NCBI GenBank assembly: GCA_910588375.1
Contig: CAJUQA010000023.1
Location: forward strand, 1 to 37,978
Length of the DNA stretch: 37,978 bases
DNA from: an uncultured Odoribacter sp.
GTDB lineage: Bacteria; Bacteroidota; Bacteroidia; Bacteroidales; Marinifilaceae
Reading direction: 5' to 3'
Positions 26,500 through 34,641 of this stretch are shown piece after piece (within the stretch, counting starts at the first letter, position 1; every line of letters starts with the position of its first letter). The notes beneath the pieces are model-generated. The model did no database searches, was not told the origin of the DNA, and saw only the letters and a program-made list of their open reading frames with translations. The translations under genes and the position numbers were made by a program.

Positions 26500-26809
26500 T
26501 TTTCCCAAAAAAACGGAGGTTTTTTTGGTGAAAAATAGAAATATAAATACATGGAATACAGACGATTATAAAACACAAAAAACGGTATTAATATCTCGTT
26601 AAACGGACCGAAATTTATTTTAAAGCCTTAAAAAGGCGATATGTTAAAATATCAAACGTTTGCGATAACGGTTTCGGACAATATTTTATAAAAAAACAAA
26701 CGTTTTCAAAAGATTGGATTTTATTCGGTATATTTTTGAAAAGTCAATACTGACGTAGGTTAAGCGTGCGAAATTTTTCACCAAAAAAACCTCCGTTTAT
26801 TTGGGAAAA
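26500..26809. repeat. 37-bp inverted repeat whose arms are themselves palindromes
   Basis: 26500-26536 and 26773-26809 are inverted copies differing at one base of 37, 236 bases apart. Each arm contains a dyad CCAAAAAAAC-N4-GTTTTTTTGG (the second arm has one mismatch), with centre GGAG in the left arm and CTCC in the right when read on the plus strand. The arms bracket the two AAACGTTT sites. Confidence 0.85.
26653..26707. promoter_or_regulatory. Two LacI-type operators
   Basis: CAAACGTTTG at 26653-26662 is a perfect 10-bp palindrome set in the longer imperfect dyad TATC...GATA. CAAACGTTTTC at 26697-26707 is a second copy with one altered end. Centres are 44 bases apart. LacI-family proteins bind palindromes with a central CG, and the regulator gene is next door, so these are its likely targets. 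Confidence 0.65.
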
Positions 26810-26897
26810 TCTTCTTTTGCCCCTCTTTCTGAAAACATATAACCAAATTTTACTTCACATAGCTTTTTCACCGATATAACACCTCTATATCTCCTCT

Positions 26898-26956
26898 ACA
26901 AAGTGCTTACAAAGCGCTTATAGAGTGCTTATAAAGTGCTTCTGAAAGCACTTTGT
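26898..26956. repeat. Cluster of 11-bp iterons (four direct, one inverted)
   Basis: ACAAAGTGCTT, ACAAAGCGCTT, ATAGAGTGCTT and ATAAAGTGCTT follow one another without gaps at 26898-26941. Four bases later AAGCACTTTGT (26946-26956) is the exact reverse complement of the first unit, so the last direct copy and the inverted copy can form a hairpin. Confidence 0.85.
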
Positions 26957-27079
26957 AAACATTTTATAAGGATTTTAGTGGGATTTTATACAAGGGATAT
27001 AGAAGAGATAGAGCGTAGTTATACCTGCTAAGTGTATGGGAAAACCTTGGAAGGATGATGAGTGGGTGAAAGGACAAAT

Positions 27080-27110
27080 TTTGTAGAGTGGGAACAAATT
27101 CTTATATTTG
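27080..27110 (+). promoter_or_regulatory. Promoter of the LacI-type regulator
   Basis: TTTG at 27080-27083 and TATATTTG at 27103-27110 with a 19-base gap match the Bacteroidetes consensus. Transcription should begin near 27117, just before the ATG at 27135. This rules out the TTG at 27108 as start codon. Confidence 0.75.
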
Positions 27111-27134
27111 AACGCATTCGAGAGAAAAACAATT

Positions 27135-28154
27135 ATGGCAACACAGATTACGATTAAAGACATTGCGAAAATTCTCGGCATTTCGGTCTCTACAGTATCC
27201 CGTGCGTTGAAAAATCATCCCGATATCAGTGCGGAGACCAAAAAAGAGGTGCAGGAACTGGCGAAAAAATTGAATTACACGCCTAACGCCATCGCATTGA
27301 GCTTGAGAAATAAAAAAACGTTTCTGATAGCCGTGATTATTCCGGAAATTATCCATCACTTCTTTTCCTGTGTGATTAGCGGGGTGGAAGAAGTGGCCAA
27401 CCGAAACGGCTACAATGTGGTGATTTTCCAAAGTAACGAACAATACGAAAGGGAAGTGTCCATTTGTCAGTCCATTTTAAACTCCCGAGTGGACGGGGTG
27501 TTGGTTTCTATGGCGAAAACAACCCGCAAGGTCGAGCACTTCAAAGAATTGCAGCAGGCGGGAATTCCGTTGGTGTTTTTTGACCGTATCTGCGGCGATT
27601 TGGATACTGACAGGGTGGTGGTCGATGACTTCAACGGAGCGTTTGCCGCAGTGCAGCACTTGATAGCGATGGGCTATAAACGTATTGCCCACTATTCGGC
27701 GCCCCAAACAATGCAGATTGCCCAAAAGAGGCAGTTGGGATACATCGAGGCTTTGAAAAGCGCCCGGATTGCGGTGGATGAGGAATTGATTGTGCAGTGT
27801 GACAATCAGGACGATGCCAAAGTGGTGACCGAGCGCTTGATGGCATTGGACAACAGGCCGGATGCGATTTTTGCCGTGAATGACCTGACGGCGGCAGGGG
27901 CGATGTATGCCGTCAAGCATTTGGGATTCCGGGTGCCGGAAGATGTGGCGGTTTGCGGATTTACCGACGGAGTGGTGGCGACACTGACTGACCCGACGCT
28001 GACAACGGTCGAGCAGCACGGGAATGAAATGGGTGAGATTGCCACGAACCTTTTGTTGAGGAGAATCCATGCCGAGGAAGGGGAATACATCCCGACGGTA
28101 ACCAAAGTGATAAAGACCAATTTGATTGTCAGGGAATCCACTTGTCGCAAGTGA
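27135..28154 (+). CDS. LacI-family transcriptional regulator of the maltose/starch genes
   Basis: 339 residues from the ATG at 27135. The N-terminal helix-turn-helix (ITIKDIAKILGISVSTVSRA, about 5-24) and the hinge (TPNAIALSL, about 49-57) are classic LacI/GalR. The periplasmic-binding-protein-like effector domain spans about 60-335 (IAVIIPEI, DGVLVSMAK, PLVFFDR, DAIFAVNDLTAAG, CGFTD). It is a DNA-binding regulator probably sensing a maltose-related sugar. It sits between divergent susC and the transporter-phosphorylase operon, with candidate operators on both sides. SusR, which controls sus in B. thetaiotaomicron, belongs to a different family and is not present here. Confidence 0.9.
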   Translation: MATQITIKDIAKILGISVSTVSRALKNHPDISAETKKEVQELAKKLNYTPNAIALSLRNKKTFLIAVIIPEIIHHFFSCVISGVEEVANRNGYNVVIFQSNEQYEREVSICQSILNSRVDGVLVSMAKTTRKVEHFKELQQAGIPLVFFDRICGDLDTDRVVVDDFNGAFAAVQHLIAMGYKRIAHYSAPQTMQIAQKRQLGYIEALKSARIAVDEELIVQCDNQDDAKVVTERLMALDNRPDAIFAVNDLTAAGAMYAVKHLGFRVPEDVAVCGFTDGVVATLTDPTLTTVEQHGNEMGEIATNLLLRRIHAEEGEYIPTVTKVIKTNLIVRESTCRK

Positions 28155-28280
28155 ATATCACCTTTTTTAGATTTGTTCTAAATAAATGTTTTTCCCGTTT
28201 TTCTTTCCGTTTCCTTGCAATCGTTTGAAATGCCTGCTAACTGCGGGCGGAGGTATATTCGTGCCGGACGGGACGGATTT

Positions 28281-28316
28281 TAACGTTTGCATTCGGCGGG
28301 ATTTGGTGTACCTTTG
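28281..28316 (+). promoter_or_regulatory. Promoter and overlapping operator of the transporter-phosphorylase operon
   Basis: TTTG at 28286-28289 and TACCTTTG at 28309-28316 with a 19-base gap match the consensus. The -33 box lies inside TAACGTTTGC (28281-28290), which resembles the CAAACGTTTG operators of the susC region, so LacI binding here would block polymerase. The leader is about 118 bases and contains two small hairpins (CTCCG/CGGAG at 28360-28388; GTTCC/GGAAC at 28412-28425). Confidence 0.65.
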
Positions 28317-28440
28317 GAGCGGCTTGACAAACAGATTCTTTTCAACTGATGCGGAAATTCTCCGTATAACAGGGGGTATCGCCCGGAGTTATTCTTGTGG
28401 ATTATAGAATGGTTCCCCTTGGAACGTAATAAACAGATTT

Positions 28441-29769
28441 ATGGTAGAAATGAATAATTTGACATCTAAGCCCCGGTTGAGTTTCTGGACACTGTGGAAC
28501 ATCAGTTTCGGATTTTTCGGGGTTCAGATTGCGTATGCGCTCCAGAGTGCCAATGTGAGTCGGATATTTGCGACCTTGGGGGCGGATCCCCACAGTTTGA
28601 GTTATTTTTGGATATTGCCGCCATTGGCTGGGATTGTCGTGCAACCGATTGTGGGGTCGTTGAGCGACCGCACGTGGACGCGTTTCGGACGGCGGATACC
28701 CTATTTGTTTATCGGTTCGCTGGTGGCGGTGCTGGTGATGTGCATGTTGCCCAATGCGGGCAGTTTCACGCACTACATCAACGCGATGCTCTTCGGCGTG
28801 ATTTTCCTGATGTTACTGGATACCTCCATCAATATGGCCATGCAGCCTTTTAAGATGCTGGTGGGAGACATGGTAAACGAGGAACAGAAGGGGTTGGCTT
28901 ATTCGATTCAGAGTTTCCTGTGCAATGCGGGGAGTCTGGTCGGATATCTGTTCCCGTTTATCTTTGCCCTTATCGGTTTGCAGAACACGGCGGCGCCGGG
29001 CATGGTGCCGGATACGGTGATTTATTCATTTTATATCGGGGCGGTAATCCTGATTGCCTGTGTGATTTATACCACGGTGAAAGTGAAGGAAATGCCGCCG
29101 AAAGAGTTTGAGGCGTTCCACGGCATAACGGCAGCGGAGAAAAAGGAGAAAAGCGATTTCATACATTTGCTGGTGCGCGCGCCGAAGGTGTTCTGGACAG
29201 TGGGACTGGTACAGTTCTTCTGCTGGGCGGCATTCATGTACATGTGGACCTATACGAACGGGGCGATTGCCCATCAGGTATGGGGAACAACCGATACGGC
29301 TTCCGAAGGCTATCAGGCTGCCGGTAATTGGGTCGGTGTGTTGTTTGCCGTGCAGGCTATCGGTTCCGTGATTTGGGCGGTGGTACTGCCGATGTTCCGT
29401 TCCCGGAAACTGGCTTATTCATTGAGCTTGTTTATCGGCGGTATAGGCTTTATTTCCACGCTTTTTGTCCACAATCAGTATGCCTTGTTCGCTTCCTATT
29501 TCCTGATTGGTTTTGCCTGGGCGGCCATGCTGGCGATGCCTTTCACGATTCTGACCAATTCCGTTTCGGGCAAGAACATGGGGGCTTATCTGGGACTGTT
29601 CAACGGGACGATTTGCGTGCCGCAGATTGTGGCGGCTTTGGTCGGCGGTTCGCTGTTGCACTTAGTAGGCGGGCAGCAGGTAGGGATGCTGGCGTTGGCA
29701 GGTGGTCTGTTGATAGCGGGTGCTCTATGTGTGTTTATTATTAAAGAAACTTATTCTCATCACGAGTAG
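28441..29769 (+). CDS. MFS sugar transporter (maltose/maltooligosaccharide symporter type)
   Basis: 442 residues, about twelve membrane segments; a Met at residue 4 (base 28450) is an alternative start. After segment 2 the MFS motif GSLSDRTWTRFGRR is clear (about 78-92). The opening LSFWTLWNISFGFFGVQIAYAL and the central FKMLVGDMV segment are typical of the Bacteroidetes maltose and SLC45-like sucrose/maltose carriers. It is the inner-membrane step that brings maltose or short maltooligosaccharides to the cytoplasmic phosphorylase. First gene of a four- or five-gene operon; pgmB starts two bases after its stop. Confidence 0.88.
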   Translation: MVEMNNLTSKPRLSFWTLWNISFGFFGVQIAYALQSANVSRIFATLGADPHSLSYFWILPPLAGIVVQPIVGSLSDRTWTRFGRRIPYLFIGSLVAVLVMCMLPNAGSFTHYINAMLFGVIFLMLLDTSINMAMQPFKMLVGDMVNEEQKGLAYSIQSFLCNAGSLVGYLFPFIFALIGLQNTAAPGMVPDTVIYSFYIGAVILIACVIYTTVKVKEMPPKEFEAFHGITAAEKKEKSDFIHLLVRAPKVFWTVGLVQFFCWAAFMYMWTYTNGAIAHQVWGTTDTASEGYQAAGNWVGVLFAVQAIGSVIWAVVLPMFRSRKLAYSLSLFIGGIGFISTLFVHNQYALFASYFLIGFAWAAMLAMPFTILTNSVSGKNMGAYLGLFNGTICVPQIVAALVGGSLLHLVGGQQVGMLALAGGLLIAGALCVFIIKETYSHHE

Positions 29770-29771
29770 TT

Positions 29772-30431
29772 ATGAAAGGATGTATTTTTGATTTGGACGG
29801 CGTGATTGTGGATACGGCTAAGTATCACTATCTGGCTTGGAAAAAGATTGCCGATGAATTCGGATTTGAATTTACGCTGAAAGACAATGAGCGGTTGAAA
29901 GGAGTGAGCCGGATGGCTTCGCTTGATATTCTGCTGAGTATTGGGGGAATTACGTTGAGTGAGGAGGAAAAATTGAAAGTGGCGGACAGGAAGAATAAGA
30001 TTTATCTGGAGTATATTTTGAAAATGACCCCGGAGGAAGTGTTGCCGGGGGTAAAGGAATTTTTGACGGCATTGCACGGGGCGGGCGTCAAAGTCTCTTT
30101 GGGCTCCGCCAGCAAGAATGCCAAAACCATTTTGAGGCAGGTGGGGATAGAGGAGTTGTTTGATGCCATTGCGGACGGGACCAATGTCAGTAAGGCGAAG
30201 CCCGACCCGGAAGTGTTTTTGAAAGGGGCGGAATTGCTGGGGCTTGCTCCTGCGGACTGTCTGGTGTTTGAAGATGCGGTGGCGGGAGTAGAGGCGGCTC
30301 ACCGGGGAGGCATGAAATGTGTGGGAGTGGGGGACCCGGAGGTTTTGAGCGAGGCCGATTACCATATCGGCGGTTTTGAAGACCTGAAAATGGAAGACGG
30401 AAAGTTGAAAATTAAAAACGTAACGATATGA
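29772..30431 (+). CDS. pgmB: Beta-phosphoglucomutase (HAD family)
   Basis: 219 residues. It converts beta-glucose-1-phosphate to glucose-6-phosphate in the cytoplasm. HAD motifs: FDLDGVI with nucleophile Asp7 and acid/base Asp9, GSASKN at 111-116, Lys143 in KAKPDPE, and FEDAVAGVEAA with Glu167-Asp168. Cap residues YHYLAW (His19) and GVSR match the beta-PGM cap rather than a generic phosphatase. The last 15 or so residues (KMEDGKLKIKNVTI) look like an added tail rich in Lys and resemble low-complexity intergenic repeat sequence. The stop overlaps the GH65 start by four bases (ATGA), giving tight coupling. Confidence 0.93.
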   Translation: MKGCIFDLDGVIVDTAKYHYLAWKKIADEFGFEFTLKDNERLKGVSRMASLDILLSIGGITLSEEEKLKVADRKNKIYLEYILKMTPEEVLPGVKEFLTALHGAGVKVSLGSASKNAKTILRQVGIEELFDAIADGTNVSKAKPDPEVFLKGAELLGLAPADCLVFEDAVAGVEAAHRGGMKCVGVGDPEVLSEADYHIGGFEDLKMEDGKLKIKNVTI

Positions 30432-32734
30432 ATAAATATTTGAAAGCAGACGAGTGGTGTATCGTCGAAGAGGGTTTCGACCCGAAAAACCACCGCTCTT
30501 CGGAGAGTATTTTCAGTTTGGGCAACGGCCGGATGGGGCAGCGGGCGAATTTTGAGGAGAGGTATTCCGGTGCGACGTTGCAGGGCACGTATATCGGCGG
30601 CGTGTACTACACCGATAAAACCCGTGTGGGTTGGTGGAAAAACGGTTATCCCGAATATTTCGCCAAAGTGCTGAACGCACCATATTGGAACGGTATCGAT
30701 GTGGAGATTGACGGGATACAACTGGATTTGGCGGTGTGCGAGGTGAGCGATTTCGTACGTACGCTGAACATGCGTGAGGGATATTTGGAGCGTTCGTTTG
30801 TGGCTACGCTGTCGAACGGAAATCAGGTGAAGGTCTGTGCCCGCCGTTTTATCAGCATGGCGGACAAGGAAGTGGCTGCCATCCGTTATGCCGTGATTCC
30901 TTTGAATTTCAGCGGAGAGATGGTGTTTACGTCATATATCGACGGAGATATAAAGAACCAGGATGCCAATTACGATGAGAAATTTTGGGACGTTATTTCG
31001 ACCGATTCCCAAAAGGGGGAGGCTTATTTGCAGTCGGTGACAAAAAAGACGGCTTTCCAGGTGGGTGTCGGCATCAAGTATGCTGTGACGGTTGACGGAC
31101 AGGCGTATGTGACTTCGGACGACGATACGATTGTGCGGGAGAAGTATGCCGGCAACCGGGTTTCCGTATATGGCGAACAAGGGAAAGAGATTGTCTTTTA
31201 CAAATATGTGGCCGTATTGAGTTCGATGAATCATCCGGCGGATAAACTGTTGGATAATGCGAAGGTTGTCGTAAAAAATGCTTTTCAAAAAGGATTCGCA
31301 CAGTTGTTCGAGGAGCATCGTTCGGAATGGGCGAAGATTTGGGAACATTCGGATATTACGATTGAAGGGGATGTAGAGGCGCAGCAGGGTATCCGTTTTA
31401 ATATCTTCCAATTGAAACAGACTTATACGGGGGATGATGCCCGGCTGAATATCGGACCGAAAGGGTTTACCGGCGAGAAGTATGGCGGCAGCACGTATTG
31501 GGATACGGAGGCGTATTGTGTGCCTTTCTATTTGTCTACGGCCGACTCGGCGGTGACCCGCAATTTGTTGGTTTACCGTTACAAACAGTTGGACAGGGCG
31601 ATAGAGAACGGGATGAAGCTCGGGTTTACGGACGGGGCGGCATTGTATCCGATGGTGACGATGAACGGGGAGGAGTGCCACAACGAGTGGGAGATTACGT
31701 TTGAGGAGATTCACCGCAATGGGGCGATAGCCTACGCGATTTACCGCTATGTGAATTATACGGGCGATGAGAAATATATTGAGGAGCACGGTTTGGAAGT
31801 GCTGACGGGTATTGCCCGGTTCTGGGCGCAGCGGGCCACTTTCTCGGGCGAGAGAAAGAAGTATGTGATTTTGGGCGTGACGGGACCGAATGAGTACGAA
31901 AATAACGTCAATAATAACTGGTACACGAATAAGATAGCCGTGTGGTGTATGAAATATGCCCTGGAGTGCATGGAGAAGGTGAAGGCTGCTAATCCCGCCC
32001 GTTTTGAAGAATTGATTGCCCGGATGAAGTTCGATTGTCAGGGCGAGGTGGCTCATTGGAAAGATATTATTGCCAATATGCACTTCCCGGAAGAGAAACA
32101 GTTGGGTATTTTCTTGCAACAGGACGGTTATATGGATAAGGAGCAGATATTGGCTGCCGATTTGGATCCGGCTATCCGCCCGTTGAATCAGCATTGGTCA
32201 TGGGACCGGATTCTGAGAAGCTGTTTTATCAAGCAGGCGGATGTGTTGCAGGGGATTTATTTCTTTGAGGATGAATTTGATACGGAGTGTATAAAGCGCA
32301 ATTTCGATTTTTATGAGTCGCGTTGCGTGCATGAGTCGTCTTTGTCGCCGTGCGTGCATTCTATTTTGGCGGCTAAAATCGGCGATATGGATAAGGCTTA
32401 CAGCCTGTACCTGCGGACGGCGCGTCTGGATTTGGACGATTACAATAAGGAGGCGCACGAGGGATTGCATATCACCTCGATGGCGGGTACGTGGATGTCG
32501 ATTGTCGAAGGTTTCGGCGGCATGCGGGTGAAAGGAGGTGAGTTGCATTTTCATCCGGCTATCCCCGAAAGCTGGAAGGCTTATTCGTTCAAGGTGATGT
32601 TCCGCGGTAATATATTGAATGTGATTGTACGGCACGGCAAGACGGTTATTTTCAATGAAGCCGGAGAGGAGGTCGAGGTAACGGTGAACGGGGAAAAGCG
32701 TCGTGTGGCTAAAAATTCTAAGTTGGAAATTTGA
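30428..32734 (+). CDS. GH65 maltose phosphorylase
   Basis: 768 residues, the usual length for the family, and no signal peptide, so cytoplasmic. It splits maltose with phosphate into glucose and beta-glucose-1-phosphate, the substrate of the PgmB encoded just upstream. The N-terminal beta-sandwich (about 1-270, SLGNGRMGQRANFEE) is followed by the (alpha/alpha)6 barrel with YWDTEAYCVPFY near 358-370. The general acid is probably Glu489 in GVTGPNEYENNVNNNWYTN. The barrel's HWSWDR segment and a small C-terminal beta-domain complete the fold. The pairing with pgmB favours maltose over trehalose or kojibiose, but exact disaccharide preference cannot be read from sequence alone. Confidence 0.92.
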   Translation: MNKYLKADEWCIVEEGFDPKNHRSSESIFSLGNGRMGQRANFEERYSGATLQGTYIGGVYYTDKTRVGWWKNGYPEYFAKVLNAPYWNGIDVEIDGIQLDLAVCEVSDFVRTLNMREGYLERSFVATLSNGNQVKVCARRFISMADKEVAAIRYAVIPLNFSGEMVFTSYIDGDIKNQDANYDEKFWDVISTDSQKGEAYLQSVTKKTAFQVGVGIKYAVTVDGQAYVTSDDDTIVREKYAGNRVSVYGEQGKEIVFYKYVAVLSSMNHPADKLLDNAKVVVKNAFQKGFAQLFEEHRSEWAKIWEHSDITIEGDVEAQQGIRFNIFQLKQTYTGDDARLNIGPKGFTGEKYGGSTYWDTEAYCVPFYLSTADSAVTRNLLVYRYKQLDRAIENGMKLGFTDGAALYPMVTMNGEECHNEWEITFEEIHRNGAIAYAIYRYVNYTGDEKYIEEHGLEVLTGIARFWAQRATFSGERKKYVILGVTGPNEYENNVNNNWYTNKIAVWCMKYALECMEKVKAANPARFEELIARMKFDCQGEVAHWKDIIANMHFPEEKQLGIFLQQDGYMDKEQILAADLDPAIRPLNQHWSWDRILRSCFIKQADVLQGIYFFEDEFDTECIKRNFDFYESRCVHESSLSPCVHSILAAKIGDMDKAYSLYLRTARLDLDDYNKEAHEGLHITSMAGTWMSIVEGFGGMRVKGGELHFHPAIPESWKAYSFKVMFRGNILNVIVRHGKTVIFNEAGEEVEVTVNGEKRRVAKNSKLEI

Positions 32735-32745
32735 AATGTAAGTGT

Positions 32746-34620
32746 ATGAAAATTGTTTTATTGTTGTTTTTGTCTCTGTTATTGTGTGGTGCGGAGGCAA
32801 ATGCCGGGCAAGTGAAGAAAGGAACGAAATCACCGGTTCAGCGGGTGGAACCCATGAACTGGTGGGTGGGCATGCGGAACCCGGAGTTACAGATTTTGGT
32901 TTATGGTAAAAATGTGGCGGCATATCGGCCGGAAGTGGCCTATCCGGGAGTGAAAATAAACCGGGTGGTGACGACCGAAAACCCGAATTACCAGTTTATT
33001 TATTTGACAATCGGCGCCGATACGCCGGCAGGCGATATGGAGATTGTCTTTAAAAAAGACGGGAAGACGGCTTTCACGTATCCTTATCCTTTGTGGAAGC
33101 GGGAGGAAAATTCCGCCATGCGCAAGGGGTTTGACAATTCGGATGCGATTTATCTGCTGATGCCCGACCGTTTTGCCAACGGCAATCCGGCGAACGACTC
33201 TCATCCGGAAGTGACGGAAAAGGCGGACAGAAGCAGTCTTAACGGACGGCACGGCGGTGATATCCAGGGAATTATCGACCATTTGGATTATTTGCAGGAG
33301 CTGGGTATGACGGCGTTGTGGAGCACCCCGCTGATGGAGGACAATATGGAGGTTACGTCTTATCATACGTATGCTATCAGCGATTATTACAAGATTGACC
33401 CCCGTTATGGGACGAATGCCGATTACAAACGGCTTTCGGCGGAAGCGAAGAAGCGCGGTATCAAACTGATTATGGATGTGGTGACGAACCATTGCGCTTC
33501 GGCCCACTGGTGGATGAATGACCTGCCGGCGGCCGATTGGGTGCACCAGTTCGATACGTTTACCCGCTCGAATTACCGTATGGGGACGATTCCCGACCCG
33601 TATGCGTCGGAAGTGGACCGGGAGTTGAATTCCAAAGGATGGTTTGATACTTCCATGCCTGACTTGAACCAACGGAATCCGCTGTTGATGGACTACCTGA
33701 TTCAGAATGCCATTTGGTGGATTGAGTTTGCCGACTTGGGCGGTTTGCGCATCGATACGTATCCGTATAACCACAAGGAAACGATGGTCGATTTTAATCT
33801 GCGTATTTTGGAAGAGTATCCGGATTTCAATATTGTCGGCGAGACGTGGGTGCATGCACCGTCGGAAGTGGCTTACTGGCAGAAGGATGCGTTGAATGCG
33901 GACGGATTTAATTCCGAACTGCCGACGGGAATGGATTTTCCGTTGTTGGACGCTTTGGCTGTGTTTACGAAAGAAAAGCAGGGATGGGATTCCGGTATCA
34001 TGCGGCCGTATTCCGTATTTTCACAGGATTATGTGTATGCCTATCCGTATAATTTGTTGATTTTTGCGGACAATCATGACACGGAACGTATCTGGGAGGT
34101 ATTGGACGGGAATGTGGCGGATTTCAAACTGGTGTTTTCTATCCTGATGACGACGCGGGGGATTCCGCAGATGTATTACGGTACGGAGATTATGATGAGG
34201 GGTGAGAAGCGCAAGGGGGACGGCGATATACGCCGCGATTTCCCCGGAGGCTGGCAGGGAGACGGGATGAATGCCTTTACGGCTGCCGGACGGACGAAAG
34301 AGCAGAACGAGGTGTTTGATTTCGTAAAGAAGCTGTTGAACTGGCGGAAAGTCAATCCGGTGATTCATACGGGCGCGATGAAACATTTTATTCCGGAAAA
34401 CGGGGTGTATGTGTATTTCCGCTATAATGAGGATAAGAAAGTCATGGTTGTATTGAACAATTCCGACGGAGAATCGAAGACTTTGGATACCAAACGTTTT
34501 GCCGAAATATTGGGCGATTGCGATGCCGGAGTGGATGTGATTAGCGGCGAGCGGTTTACGGGATTGCGGAAGTCGTTGACCGTACCGGCGAAGTCGGCTT
34601 TGATACTTGAATTGGAATAG
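32746..34620 (+). CDS. susA: SusA-like neopullulanase/cyclomaltodextrinase (GH13)
   Basis: 624 residues from the ATG at 32746, giving a signal peptide without lipobox (LLLFLSLLLCGAEANAG), as in periplasmic SusA (about 617 aa). The TTG at 32731 overlaps the previous gene and is disfavoured. The N-terminal cyclomaltodextrinase-type Ig domain is at about 30-120 (MNWWVGMRNPELQILVYG). GH13 regions: DVVTNH, GLRIDTYPY with nucleophile Asp337, VGETW with Glu366, and ADNHD with Asp445. SLNGRHGGD (about 164-172) is typical of this subfamily. It hydrolyses imported maltooligosaccharides and pullulan-type linkages. It lies 11 bases after GH65, in the same operon. Confidence 0.9.
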   Translation: MKIVLLLFLSLLLCGAEANAGQVKKGTKSPVQRVEPMNWWVGMRNPELQILVYGKNVAAYRPEVAYPGVKINRVVTTENPNYQFIYLTIGADTPAGDMEIVFKKDGKTAFTYPYPLWKREENSAMRKGFDNSDAIYLLMPDRFANGNPANDSHPEVTEKADRSSLNGRHGGDIQGIIDHLDYLQELGMTALWSTPLMEDNMEVTSYHTYAISDYYKIDPRYGTNADYKRLSAEAKKRGIKLIMDVVTNHCASAHWWMNDLPAADWVHQFDTFTRSNYRMGTIPDPYASEVDRELNSKGWFDTSMPDLNQRNPLLMDYLIQNAIWWIEFADLGGLRIDTYPYNHKETMVDFNLRILEEYPDFNIVGETWVHAPSEVAYWQKDALNADGFNSELPTGMDFPLLDALAVFTKEKQGWDSGIMRPYSVFSQDYVYAYPYNLLIFADNHDTERIWEVLDGNVADFKLVFSILMTTRGIPQMYYGTEIMMRGEKRKGDGDIRRDFPGGWQGDGMNAFTAAGRTKEQNEVFDFVKKLLNWRKVNPVIHTGAMKHFIPENGVYVYFRYNEDKKVMVVLNNSDGESKTLDTKRFAEILGDCDAGVDVISGERFTGLRKSLTVPAKSALILELE

Positions 34621-34641
34621 TAAATTTTGATAGTGCGTGCT

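Larger units (their letters stand above)
26408..27134. promoter_or_regulatory. 727-bp control region between susC and the LacI gene
   Basis: AT-rich, no plausible gene. From left to right it holds one arm of a 37-bp inverted repeat (26500-26536), two AAACGTTT dyads (26653-26662 and 26697-26707), the second arm (26773-26809), an 11-bp repeat cluster (26898-26956), and a good promoter for the LacI gene (27080-27110). I see no consensus -7 element for susC, so its promoter is either activator-dependent or poorly conserved. Confidence 0.8.

Noticed and set aside
27108..27134. TTG start for the LacI regulator
   Set aside because: The TTG lies inside the -7 element (27103-27110); the ATG at 27135 gives the normal LacI N-terminus.
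28161..28190. Terminator after the LacI gene
   Set aside because: TTTAGA/TCTAAA forms only a 6-bp AT-rich stem and the T run is not adjacent; too weak to call.
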